A stretch of 6,022 nt of DNA from Gammaproteobacteria bacterium (GCA_007570945.1 RKSH01000086.1:1-6022), one strand, 5' to 3'; shown: positions 1 to 6,022, counted from the first letter of the stretch. Numbers and translations: made by a program. The notes: a model not told the origin generated them from the sequence alone.

Positions 1-357
1 AACACCACGCGCCCGCACTTCGCGCTACAATACCAAACACCATGCGACACCATCGCCAAACAAATGCCGAAAAAGTCCAGAATTGGGTGGCAACATACAG
101 GCACTAGCCGTACATTCAGTGCATGCTATGCCATTAGCACTGCTAATTCTTTTTATTTCTGTTACGCTCGACCACCACTTAGTGGTGTTGGACGCACGGC
201 CTCGGAGGCGGCAAGTGCTGCGCGTAGCAATTGCAGGAATCGCTTACCGAAAGTGAGGGCGTGCGACGACATTGAGAGAGTCGTGTGCGCGCCGGATGGA
301 CAGTATGGCGCGGTCATGTACGGTTGTGTGCAGGAATAACCACCCACGTCGTTCAGT
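1..357. other. Non-coding or unassigned region with lower GC
   Basis: No gene can be supported here. GC is about 42-47% in 61-180, far below the operon. Plus frame 1 is open from the window edge to the TAA at 337-339, and a 61-codon minus frame (347-162) exists. Neither gives a recognisable motif, a ribosome binding site or the GC-rich third positions of the neighbouring genes. The region holds two inverted repeats of seven-base arms around a single central base, at 133-147 and 173-187. I found no tRNA-like T-loop or other known RNA signature. Confidence 0.5.
133..159 (+). terminator. Possible intrinsic terminator (weak)
   Basis: ATTAGCA-C-TGCTAAT (133-147) is a perfect inverted repeat able to form a six-pair stem with an ACT loop. 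On the plus strand it runs into the T-rich tract TTCTTTTTATTTCTG. This is the layout of a rho-independent terminator for a plus-strand transcript, but the stem is short and AT-rich, and no plus-strand gene is seen before it. Confidence 0.25.
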
Positions 358-444
358 TCACCAAAAACTCAACGCCTCGCCATCCGGCTCGGTTTCGCCG
401 CGCGAGTTGACATAGTAGCATTTCACATACCCATGCGAGCCCGC
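358..444 (-). pseudogene. C-terminal remnant of an unidentified minus-strand gene
   Basis: Reading leftward from about 444, one frame gives AGSHGYVKCYYVNSRGETEP, then DGEALSFW and a TGA at 360-358. The alternating hydrophobic and polar pattern and the YYVNSRGE..P segment resemble the last strands of a beta-sandwich (fibronectin type III-like) domain, a weak impression by eye. Further right the frame only reads the complement of the permease remnant and becomes Asp/Gly/His-rich nonsense. I therefore infer that the 5' part of this gene was lost at the same junction that truncated the permease. The parent gene cannot be named. Confidence 0.35.
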
Positions 445-450
445 CGGCGC

Positions 451-570
451 GCGTATTGGTTGCTCGGCGAAACCTTGACCGCCGCCAACATCATCGGCAT
501 CGCCGTCATCATCGTGGCGGTGTGCGTGTTCACCGCCAGGGATGCAAAAGCGCGGGCGGCGGCCGGTTAG
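451..570 (+). pseudogene. C-terminal remnant of a DMT/EamA-like permease
   Basis: The frame ending at the TAG at 568-570 reads AYWLLGETLTAANIIGIAVI, then IVAVCVFTARDAKARAAAG. The WLLGExLT motif followed by a GIA(L/I)II hydrophobic helix and a short charged tail is the usual end of drug/metabolite transporter (EamA) permeases, which are about 300 residues long with ten helices. Only about 39 residues are present. Upstream of about 451 the same frame loses all membrane character, and the sequence there reads sensibly only on the other strand. An in-frame ATG at 433 would give a 45-residue peptide, but I see no good ribosome binding site. The family call rests on one helix and one motif, so it is likely but not certain. 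I infer that the 5' nine-tenths of the gene was deleted. Confidence 0.5.
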
Positions 571-1024
571 CCATCACCGACCTTCACCAACAACGCCTCG
601 CGCGCGCGGCCGGCGGGGAGGGCGGCGATGGCGGTGGCGGTGTGGGCCTCGGCGACGGTGAACGGGCCCACCGCGGTGCGGCGCAGGGCGCTGAGGGCGG
701 CGCCGCAGCCCAGAACCTCGCCCAGGTCGGCGGCGAAACTGCGCACATAAAAACCGGAGGTGACGGTGAGTTCCACCCGCACCATGGCGCCGTCCACGCC
801 CAGCAAATCAAGGCGCCGCACCGTCACCCGGCGCGGCTCGCGCGGCACGCTGATTCCCCGCCGCGCCAGTTTGTACAGCGGCTGCCCGCCGCGCTTGATG
901 GCCGAGAACATGGGCGGCACCTGCAAAATCTCACCGCGAAACCGGCCAGGCGGCGGACGTCCTGCAGCGCGCGGTTGGAGGTGATGCCGGCCGGTTTGTC
1001 CAGCAGCAGCAGGCCGGTGGCCAC
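567..1024 (-). pseudogene. truB: tRNA pseudouridine(55) synthase TruB, internally deleted and frameshifted
   Basis: TruB makes pseudouridine-55 in the T-loop of tRNAs. The N-terminal piece begins at a GTG (1024), three bases after the rbfA stop, and reads GLLLLDKPAGITSNRALQDV, the conserved motif I. After about residue 28 the frame becomes unrelated. Homology resumes in another frame near 941 with RFRGEILQVPPMFSAIK, then LYKLARRGISVPREPRRVTV, SGFYVRSFAADLGEVLGCGA and LRRTAVGPFTV. By comparison with E. coli TruB about 79 residues (roughly 36-114) are missing, including the HTGxLDPLATG region with the catalytic aspartate. The last piece ends at 567 after EALLVKVGDG, about 65 residues before the usual end, so the C-terminal PUA-like domain is also absent. 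The encoded product cannot be a working TruB unless the sequence is misassembled. The TAA overlaps the stop of the opposing plus-strand remnant. Confidence 0.85.
938..950 (-). other. Deletion junction inside truB
   Basis: Read on the minus strand, the N-terminal frame runs through CGCCTGGCCGG and the C-terminal frame picks up at CCGGTTTCGCGG, so both sides share the GC-rich GGCCGG. About 235-240 bases are missing relative to a standard truB, and the number is not a multiple of three. Short shared sequence at the break fits deletion by microhomology but would also suit an assembly collapse. Confidence 0.6.
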
Positions 1025-1027
1025 GGC

Positions 1028-1375
1028 TTAGCCGACCGCGTCTTCAATCAGCCGCGCCAGGCGCGCGCCGCGTTCCGGGGTGCGGTCCAAATGAAAGCGC
1101 AACTCCGGCGTCACCCGCAGGTTCAACCGGCGCGCCAACTCGCGGCGGAGAAATTTGTCGGCGCCGCGCAATGCGTCGACCACGCCCTCGCCAACGCCGC
1201 CGCCGTCACCCTCACCGCCGCCGCGCACATACACCGTGGCCACGCGCAGGTCGCGGCTGAGTTTAACCGCGGTGACGGTGGCCAGGGTGACGCGCGGGTC
1301 GCTCAACTCGGATGCAATCAGGCGCGCCATCTCGCGGTGCACCAGCGCGGCGACCCGGCGGACGCGCCCGCTCAC
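1028..1375 (-). CDS. rbfA: Ribosome-binding factor A (RbfA)
   Basis: RbfA is a small single-KH-domain protein that binds the 30S subunit and is needed for late 16S rRNA 5'-end maturation and cold adaptation. The 115-residue product (E. coli 133) matches the family: RVRRVAALVHREMARLI (4-20), ELSDPRVTLATVTAVKLSRD (23-42), DKFLRRELARRLNLRVTPEL (73-92) and a final helix RGARLARLIEDAV. A glycine-rich loop (RGGGEGDGGGVGEG, 51-64) sits where a shorter loop is usual. The start is a GTG at 1375 that overlaps the infB TGA (GTGA). There is no strong Shine-Dalgarno, so translation probably depends on ribosomes ending infB. An in-frame upstream ATG at 1462 would lie inside infB and adds non-homologous sequence. 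The acidic C-terminal tail of the E. coli protein is absent. Confidence 0.94.
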   Translation of the reverse strand: MSGRVRRVAALVHREMARLIASELSDPRVTLATVTAVKLSRDLRVATVYVRGGGEGDGGGVGEGVVDALRGADKFLRRELARRLNLRVTPELRFHLDRTPERGARLARLIEDAVG

Positions 1376-3813
1376 AGCGTCTTCGGCACTTCCACCGAGT
1401 GGTAAATCTCCAACCGGTCGGCGGCGCGCAGGTCGTTGTAGTTTTTGATGGTGATGCCGCATTCCATGCCGTTTTTGACTTCGGCCACGTCCTCCTTGAA
1501 GCGCCGCAGCGATGCGACCCGGCCGCTGTAGACCACCGTGTTGTCGCGCAGCACGCGCACCTCGGCGTCGCGGCGCACGGTGCCGTCGCTGACATAGCAG
1601 CCGGCCACCGCCAGTCCGGAGATGCGGAACACCTCCCGCACATCGGCGCTGGCCAGGATGGTCTCCTCCACCACCGGTTTCAGCATGCCGCTCAGCAGGT
1701 CGCGAACCTCATCCAGCGCCTGGTAAATCACGCTGTGGTGGCGCACGTCCACGGCGTTGTTTTCCAGCGCGCGGGCGGCGGCCGCATCGGCGCGCACGTT
1801 GAAGGCCACCACCACCGCGCCGGCCGCGGCGGCCAGGTTGATGTCGGACTCATTGATGCCGCCCACCGCGCTGTGGATGATGTTGACCGCCACATCGGTG
1901 CTGTCGCCGGCCAGTTTGCCGCAGGCGTCACTCAGCGCCTCCACCGAGCCCTGCACATCGGCCTTAATTAAGAGGTTCAACGTGCCGCCCTCATCAGCGC
2001 CGATGGCGTCGCTGCCCATGCGCGCGTGGCTGCTTAGAATCGCCGCCTGCTGGCGGGCGTGGCGGGCGTCCTTGTGGCGGCCCTGGCGGAATACCGCCAC
2101 CTCGCGCGCGCGCCGCTCGTCGCCCACCCGCACGAACGGCTCGCCCGCCGCCGGCACCCCGGACAAACCCTGCACCTCCACCGGCACCGAGGGCCCGGCT
2201 TCGGTGACGGCGCCGCCGAATTCATCGCGCATGGCGCGGGCGCGGCCGCTTTCCCGGCCGGCCAGCAGCACATCCCCGGCGCGCAGCAGGCCCTCGCGCA
2301 CCAGCAGCGTGGCCACCGGCCCGCGCCCCCGGTCCAGCCGCGCCTCCACCACCACCCCGGCCGCCGGGCCGTCGGCGGCGGCGCGCAGGTCCAGCAACTC
2401 GGCCTGCAGCATCACCGCCTCCAACAGCGCATCCATGCCGGCGCCGGTTTTCGCCGACACCGGCACCAACAGCACGTCGCCGCCGAACTCCTCGGTCACC
2501 ACATCAAAGCCGGCCAGTTCCTGCCGCACCGCGCCGGGGTCGGCGCCCTCCTTGTCCATTTTGTTCACCGCCACCACGATGGGCACCTCGGCGTTGCGGG
2601 CGTGGCGGATGGCCTCCACCGTTTGCGGCTTGACCCCGTCATCCGCGGCCACCACCAAAATGACCAGGTCGGTGGCGCTGGCGCCGCGCGCCCGCATGGC
2701 GCTGAACGCCTCGTGGCCCGGGGTGTCCAAAAATGTGATGTCGCCGCGCGCGGTGGCCACCCGGTAGGCGCCGATGTGCTGGGTGATGCCGCCGGCTTCC
2801 GCGGCGGCGACGCGGGTTTTGCGCAGGCGGTCCAAGAGCGAGGTTTTGCCGTGGTCCACATGCCCCATCACCGTCACCACCGGCGGCCGCGGGCGCAACT
2901 CGCGCTCGGCGTCGGCGCCGGTCAGGCCCTGCAGCAACGCCTCCGGGTCGCTGGCGCCGGCCAGGTCGGCGGTGTGGCCCATCTCCTCCACCATGATGGC
3001 GGCGGTTTCCTGGTCCAGCATCTGGTTGATGGTCGCCATGCTGCCCATTTCCATCAACTTGCGGATTAAATCCGCGGCCTTCACCGACATGGCCTCGGCC
3101 AGGTCGCCGACGCTGATGGTTTCGGGAACGACAACGCGCCGCACCACCGGCTCGGTGGGCGCGGCGAAAGCGCCGTGCTGCGAGGCCAGGGTGGCCTGCA
3201 CCTTGCGCGGCTTGCGCGCCTGTTTTTTGCGCCGCCGCTGCCGGCGTTTGTCCTGCGACAGGCGCAACTCGCTGCGCCGCCGCTCCTTGGCCTTGCGCGC
3301 CAGCTTGCGGTCCTTGTCGCTGGGCGCGGGCTTGGCTTTGCCGTCGGCGGCGGCGGTGGTGGGCGCGGCGGAAGCGGTGCTTGCAGGGCCGGCGGCGGTG
3401 GTTGCATCCGCGGAGGCGGTGGTTTCGGCCGCGGAAGCGGTGGTTGCAGACTCGGGAACGGTGGCGCCAGTGCCGGGGGCGGCCGGGGCGGGGCCCGAGG
3501 CGGCGGTTGCGGCGGCCGGGCGGCGCGGGCGTTTTTTCAGCGCGCGTTTTTTGCGCACCACCACTTCAATGGTGTTGACCGCCCCGCCGCGCGCGGTTTC
3601 CTTGATGGTGCGGCTGGTGACCAAACTGCCGCCGCCGTCACCGCTGGGCAGTTCCACATCGCGCAGGTGCGCCATGAATTTCAACTTTTCGTCGCGGCTC
3701 AGGGTGTCGTCGGCGGTTTTGCCGGTGATGCCGATGCCGGCCAGTTGGGCGATGGCCTCGTCCACGCCGAGGCGGGCCAGGGCGGCGATTCTTTTGACCG
3801 TGTCGCCGCTCAT
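1372..3813 (-). CDS. infB: Translation initiation factor IF-2
   Basis: IF2 is the GTPase that brings initiator fMet-tRNA to the 30S subunit and promotes 50S joining. The 813-residue product has two IF2 N-type modules, at about 1-55 (VKRIAALARLGVDEAIAQL) and 232-284 (ISVGDLAEAMSVKAADLI). They are separated by an Ala/Thr/Pro linker (about 100-160) and a strongly basic stretch (about 165-205). The G domain shows G1 GHVDHGKT (317-324), the switch-I region GGITQHIGAY (341-350), G3 DTPGH (363-367), G4 NKMD (417-420) and G5 SAK (453-455). The beta-barrel and C-terminal fMet-tRNA binding domains follow, with NLLIKADVQGSVEAL (613-627) and the ending ECGITIKNYNDL. The length is within the family range and all nucleotide-binding motifs look intact. 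The ATG at 3813 overlaps the nusA stop and has GGAG five bases upstream. The stop overlaps the GTG of rbfA. Confidence 0.99.
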   Translation of the reverse strand: MSGDTVKRIAALARLGVDEAIAQLAGIGITGKTADDTLSRDEKLKFMAHLRDVELPSGDGGGSLVTSRTIKETARGGAVNTIEVVVRKKRALKKRPRRPAAATAASGPAPAAPGTGATVPESATTASAAETTASADATTAAGPASTASAAPTTAAADGKAKPAPSDKDRKLARKAKERRRSELRLSQDKRRQRRRKKQARKPRKVQATLASQHGAFAAPTEPVVRRVVVPETISVGDLAEAMSVKAADLIRKLMEMGSMATINQMLDQETAAIMVEEMGHTADLAGASDPEALLQGLTGADAERELRPRPPVVTVMGHVDHGKTSLLDRLRKTRVAAAEAGGITQHIGAYRVATARGDITFLDTPGHEAFSAMRARGASATDLVILVVAADDGVKPQTVEAIRHARNAEVPIVVAVNKMDKEGADPGAVRQELAGFDVVTEEFGGDVLLVPVSAKTGAGMDALLEAVMLQAELLDLRAAADGPAAGVVVEARLDRGRGPVATLLVREGLLRAGDVLLAGRESGRARAMRDEFGGAVTEAGPSVPVEVQGLSGVPAAGEPFVRVGDERRAREVAVFRQGRHKDARHARQQAAILSSHARMGSDAIGADEGGTLNLLIKADVQGSVEALSDACGKLAGDSTDVAVNIIHSAVGGINESDINLAAAAGAVVVAFNVRADAAAARALENNAVDVRHHSVIYQALDEVRDLLSGMLKPVVEETILASADVREVFRISGLAVAGCYVSDGTVRRDAEVRVLRDNTVVYSGRVASLRRFKEDVAEVKNGMECGITIKNYNDLRAADRLEIYHSVEVPKTL
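3343..3447 (-). repeat. 21-bp tandem repeat (five degenerate units) in the infB linker
   Basis: Five adjacent 21-base units encode the seven-residue blocks ATTASAA, ETTASAD, ATTAAGP, ASTASAA and PTTAAAD (IF2 residues 123-157). On the plus strand the common core is close to GCGGAAGCGGTGGTTGC, with copies starting at 3347, 3368, 3389, 3410 and 3431, exactly 21 bases apart. The units keep the reading frame and lie in the linker between the two N-terminal modules, where IF2 length is known to vary. Confidence 0.8.
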
Positions 3814-5465
3814 GGCGTCTCCGCCGGCGGCGGGGGCGGCGTTGAGGGTGAGGGCCGGCGGGCGGCGGAGTCAATCAGCGCGCCGTCGGCGCCTTCCTCG
3901 GAATCGGCAAACCACGGCTCGCGCGCCAGCATGATGAACACGCGCGCGTCGGCCTCGGGAATCTCCGGGCACAACTCCAGCAGCTCGTCCACCGCAAGCT
4001 CGGCCAGCGCGGCCAGGTCGGTGACGCCGCCCGCGGCCAACATGCCGGCGATGCGCGGGGTCATGCCTTCCAGGTCCAGCAACTCCTGCGACGGCTTCGG
4101 CTTCTCCTTGTCGGCGGCGACCTGCTCCAAGAGGGCATCCTCGGCGCGGCTGCAGATGTTGTCCACCATGGCCTCGTCAAACTCGTCGATGGCCAGCAGG
4201 TCGGCGCGGTCGCCGAACACGATGTCGTCCGGCGTGGCGTAGCCTTTCTGCACCAGAATTTCGGCCACGTCCTCGTCAATGGTCAGTTGCCTGCGCAACC
4301 GCTCGCGCACCTCGGCGCTCTCGGTCTCGGCTTTTTTGCCGGCCTCCTCCTCGGTGAGGATGTTGATCTCCCAGCCGGTCAACTGCGAGGCCAGCCGCAC
4401 GTTCTGCCCGCCGCTGCCGATGGCGCGCGACAGTTGCTCCTCCTCCACCACCACGTCCACCTCGTTGGTCTCTTCGTTGAGAATCAGCGAGCGCACCTCG
4501 GCCGGGGTCAGCGCGCGCTTGATGAACAGGGACGGGTCGTCGGACCAGTGCACAATGTCCACGCGCTCGCCGGCAATCTCGCCGGACACGCTCTGCACCC
4601 GCGAGCCCTGGATGCCGACACAGGCGCCCACCGGGTCCACCTTGGAGTCGTTGGAGTGCACCGCGATCTTGGAGCGGTGGCCGCCGGGGTCGCGCGCGGC
4701 GCCGCGAATTTCAATCAGGCCGTCGCCGGCCTCCGGCACCTCCAACTGGAACAATTTAATCAAAAACTCCGGGCACACCCGGTCCAGGGACAGCACCGGC
4801 CCGCGCGGCTGCGGCGCGACCTCGGTGAGGATGGCGCGCACCCGGTCGCCGGGGCGCAGGCCCTCGCGCGGGATCATCGCCGACTTGCGCAAAATGGCCT
4901 CGGCGCCCTCAATGTCCACGATGGCGTCGCCGCGGTCCAGCCGCTTGACCACGCCGGAAACCATGTCGCCGTCGCGCCCCCTAAACTTGCGCACCACATT
5001 GAAGCGCTCGGCCTCGCGGATTTTCTGCATGATGACCTGCTTGGCGGCCTGGGTGGCGATGCGGCCCACGTCCACCGGCGGAATGGCCTCCTCAATTACG
5101 TCGCCGATGGCGGCGTCCGGCTTGCGCTTGGCGGCATCGGCCAAGGCCAGCTGGCGTTCCGGGAATTCCACCGCGCCGTCGGCGACCACCTCCCACTGGT
5201 TGAAGGCCTGGTGGGTGCCGTTGCGGCGGTGGATGGCGACGCGCACGCCGAAGTCGCGCTTCTCGTCGATCTCGGCCTGGATTCTGTCCAGGGCGGCGGC
5301 ATCAGTCGGCAAATCGGCGCGCGCCGGGCGGCCGACATCGCGGCCCTGGTGCTTGCGGATGGCGGTGGCCAGGGCGGCTTCCACCGCCTGAAAAATGATC
5401 TCCTTTTCCAGGTCCTTCTCGCGCGACACCACATCCACAATCATCAGAATTTCTCTAGGATCCAT
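3810..5465 (-). CDS. nusA: Transcription termination/antitermination factor NusA
   Basis: NusA binds RNA polymerase and nascent RNA and modulates pausing, intrinsic termination and antitermination. The 551-residue product aligns by eye along the whole of E. coli NusA (495 aa). The N-terminal polymerase-binding domain starts at MDPREILMIVDVVSREK and includes TQAAKQVIMQKIREAER (138-154). An S1 domain follows at about 155-225. KH1 carries DPVGACVGIQGSRVQSV (277-293, GxxG loop 284-287) and KH2 carries AIGSGGQNVRLASQL (348-362). Two C-terminal acidic repeats begin near TIDEDVAEILV (395) and LLDLEGM (462). Odd points are a ~28-residue insertion at about 45-72 relative to E. coli and a proline-rich tail after WFADSEE. 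The start at 5465 gives the family N-terminus and has a good ribosome binding site. The TGA stop shares bases with the infB ATG (ATGA), suggesting translational coupling. Confidence 0.97.
   Translation of the reverse strand: MDPREILMIVDVVSREKDLEKEIIFQAVEAALATAIRKHQGRDVGRPARADLPTDAAALDRIQAEIDEKRDFGVRVAIHRRNGTHQAFNQWEVVADGAVEFPERQLALADAAKRKPDAAIGDVIEEAIPPVDVGRIATQAAKQVIMQKIREAERFNVVRKFRGRDGDMVSGVVKRLDRGDAIVDIEGAEAILRKSAMIPREGLRPGDRVRAILTEVAPQPRGPVLSLDRVCPEFLIKLFQLEVPEAGDGLIEIRGAARDPGGHRSKIAVHSNDSKVDPVGACVGIQGSRVQSVSGEIAGERVDIVHWSDDPSLFIKRALTPAEVRSLILNEETNEVDVVVEEEQLSRAIGSGGQNVRLASQLTGWEINILTEEEAGKKAETESAEVRERLRRQLTIDEDVAEILVQKGYATPDDIVFGDRADLLAIDEFDEAMVDNICSRAEDALLEQVAADKEKPKPSQELLDLEGMTPRIAGMLAAGGVTDLAALAELAVDELLELCPEIPEADARVFIMLAREPWFADSEEGADGALIDSAARRPSPSTPPPPPAETP
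3819..3822 (-). promoter_or_regulatory. Ribosome binding site of infB
   Basis: The minus-strand sequence GGAG lies five bases before the infB ATG, inside the last codons of nusA. Together with the ATGA overlap it supports re-initiation or coupled translation from nusA into infB. Confidence 0.55.
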
Positions 5466-5469
5466 CAGG

Positions 5470-5476
5470 TCACCTC
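5470..5476 (-). promoter_or_regulatory. Ribosome binding site of nusA, overlapping the rimP stop
   Basis: On the minus strand GAGGTGA lies four bases upstream of the nusA ATG at 5465, and its last three bases are the rimP stop codon. Ribosomes finishing rimP therefore end on the nusA Shine-Dalgarno, which favours coupled translation and fixes the nusA start. Longer in-frame extensions into rimP are not needed. Confidence 0.75.
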
Positions 5477-6006
5477 GCGGTTTGTTTGCGCCGCCGGCTG
5501 CCCGGCGCGGCGCGTGCATTGGCGGGCCATTCCACAACCAGGCGCGCCGTTTGTATGTCATCCAGCGGCAGACGGTAAACCTCACCGTCCACCTCCACCT
5601 CCGCCACCTCGCCCGCCGCCGCGGCCGGCGCCAGCAGGCGGCCGACAAAACGCCGCCGGCCGAGGTGGTAGCCGCCGGTGCGGATGCGCACCGTGCGGCC
5701 GGCGTGGCGGCGAAAGTGCTCCGGCGTCACCAGCGGGCGCTCCACCCCCGGCGACGACACCTCCAGGGTGTACGCCCGGCCGAGGACGGCGGCGGCCTCA
5801 CTCTCCGCCTCGGCGCCGTCCAGCACCGCACTCAGCCGGCGACTCACCGCCTCGCAGTCATCGAGCACGATGCCGTGCTCGGCGTCGATGGTGACGCGCA
5901 GAATCCTGCCGCCGGCACCGCCGATGGCCTCCACCAGCAACAACTCGTAGCCCAGCCCGGCCACCGCCGGCTCCAGCACTCCGCGCAACTTGTCCGCCGC
6001 CGCCAT
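5470..6006 (-). CDS. rimP: Ribosome maturation factor RimP
   Basis: RimP is a cytoplasmic factor that helps assemble the 30S ribosomal subunit. The 178-residue product shows the family pattern: GLGYELLLVE at residues 17-26, the strand and turn LRVTIDAEHGI (36-46) followed by DDCEAVSRRLSAVLD (49-63), and the highly conserved LEVSSPGVERPL at 81-92. The C-terminal Sm-like half ends in a strand around LPLDDIQTARLV. A basic tail (SRRRKQTAR) makes it longer than the ~150-residue E. coli protein, and there is a small Ala/Glu-rich insertion at about 64-78. I chose the ATG at 6006 because GAGG at 6019-6016 sits nine bases upstream. In-frame GTG codons at 6021 and 6015 are possible alternatives, and the window ends at 6022, so the true upstream context is not visible. 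The gene leads into nusA after a 4-nt gap. Confidence 0.94.
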   Translation of the reverse strand: MAAADKLRGVLEPAVAGLGYELLLVEAIGGAGGRILRVTIDAEHGIVLDDCEAVSRRLSAVLDGAEAESEAAAVLGRAYTLEVSSPGVERPLVTPEHFRRHAGRTVRIRTGGYHLGRRRFVGRLLAPAAAAGEVAEVEVDGEVYRLPLDDIQTARLVVEWPANARAAPGSRRRKQTAR

Positions 6007-6008
6007 CG

Positions 6009-6019
6009 CCCTCACCCTC
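6009..6019 (-). promoter_or_regulatory. Ribosome binding site of rimP
   Basis: On the minus strand the sequence GAGGGTGAGGG precedes the ATG at 6006. Its first GAGG lies nine bases from the start codon, good Shine-Dalgarno spacing, while the second lies only three bases away. This supports the ATG over the two in-frame GTG codons, which are part of this purine-rich run. Confidence 0.5.
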
Positions 6020-6022
6020 ACC

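Noticed and set aside
1..53. Minus-strand start reading MVSHGVWYCSAKCGRVV to the window edge
   Set aside because: Only 17 codons are visible, with no ribosome binding site. The two Cys residues are not enough to call a domain.
262..299. Possible stem-loop GCGTGCGACGAC...GTCGTGTGCGCGC
   Set aside because: Pairing is broken by a three-base bulge and a G-T pair, there is no T tract, and such partial pairing is common in GC-rich DNA.
64..339. 91-codon plus-strand open frame in the low-GC region
   Set aside because: It has no recognisable motif, no ribosome binding site, many scattered Cys residues and codon use unlike the neighbouring genes. The frame is also open leftward to the window edge, so it may be chance.
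162..347. 61-codon minus-strand open frame
   Set aside because: It needs a GTG start, shows no family pattern and overlaps equally unconvincing frames.
407..412. TTGACA resembling a -35 box on the plus strand
   Set aside because: No matching -10 hexamer follows at 16-18 bases, and the bases lie within the minus-strand coding remnant (complement of YVNS codons).
456..1031. 191-codon plus-strand frame opposite truB
   Set aside because: It is a His/Arg/Gly-rich antisense shadow of the truB pieces and is out of frame with the permease remnant.
5466..5648. Upstream extension of nusA by 61 codons
   Set aside because: The extension is Arg/Trp-rich nonsense from the shifted rimP frame, while the ATG at 5465 gives the conserved N-terminus and a good ribosome binding site.
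4287..5894. Very long plus-strand open frame (535 codons) opposite nusA and rimP
   Set aside because: It is the antisense of two clearly conserved genes. It is low in complexity (His, Gly, Ala, Arg) and arises from high GC and biased third positions. The same applies to the plus-strand frames opposite infB at 1312-4242.

Overview
This window is a high-GC proteobacterial chromosome segment. It is probably gammaproteobacterial: RimP and NusA read most like that group, and NusA has two C-terminal acidic repeats. It holds most of the conserved rimP-nusA-infB-rbfA-truB translation and transcription operon, all on the minus strand, so it reads from right to left. rimP (ribosome maturation), nusA (transcription elongation and termination), infB (IF2) and rbfA (30S maturation) are intact and tightly packed. 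There is a 4-nt gap between rimP and nusA, an ATGA overlap at nusA/infB, a GTGA overlap at infB/rbfA and a 3-nt gap between rbfA and truB. No promoter is visible, so transcription must begin to the right of the window.

The left end is different. truB keeps its first ~28 codons and its middle-to-late part, but about 79 residues between them are missing, including the catalytic-Asp motif, and the two parts lie in different frames. It also stops before the usual C-terminal domain. Where rpsO-pnp often follows truB, there is instead a plus-strand tail of a gene that resembles a DMT/EamA-type permease. Its stop codon overlaps the truB stop. That tail abuts, head to head, the last ~28 codons of an unidentified minus-strand gene ending at 358. 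Both small pieces lack their 5' parts. The simplest reading is two separate deletions, one removing the 5' ends of a divergent gene pair and one inside truB. Local gene decay or an assembly collapse could both explain this.

Positions 1-357 hold no gene I can support. The stretch 61-180 is clearly poorer in GC (about 42-47% by hand count) than the operon (a sample line at 601-660 is about 85%) and carries two short perfect inverted repeats, one followed by a T-rich tract.

Nothing here is a clear new system. The points worth a second look are the truB lesion, the fused gene remnants, a ~28-residue insertion in the NusA N-terminal domain and a 21-bp tandem repeat encoding part of the IF2 linker.
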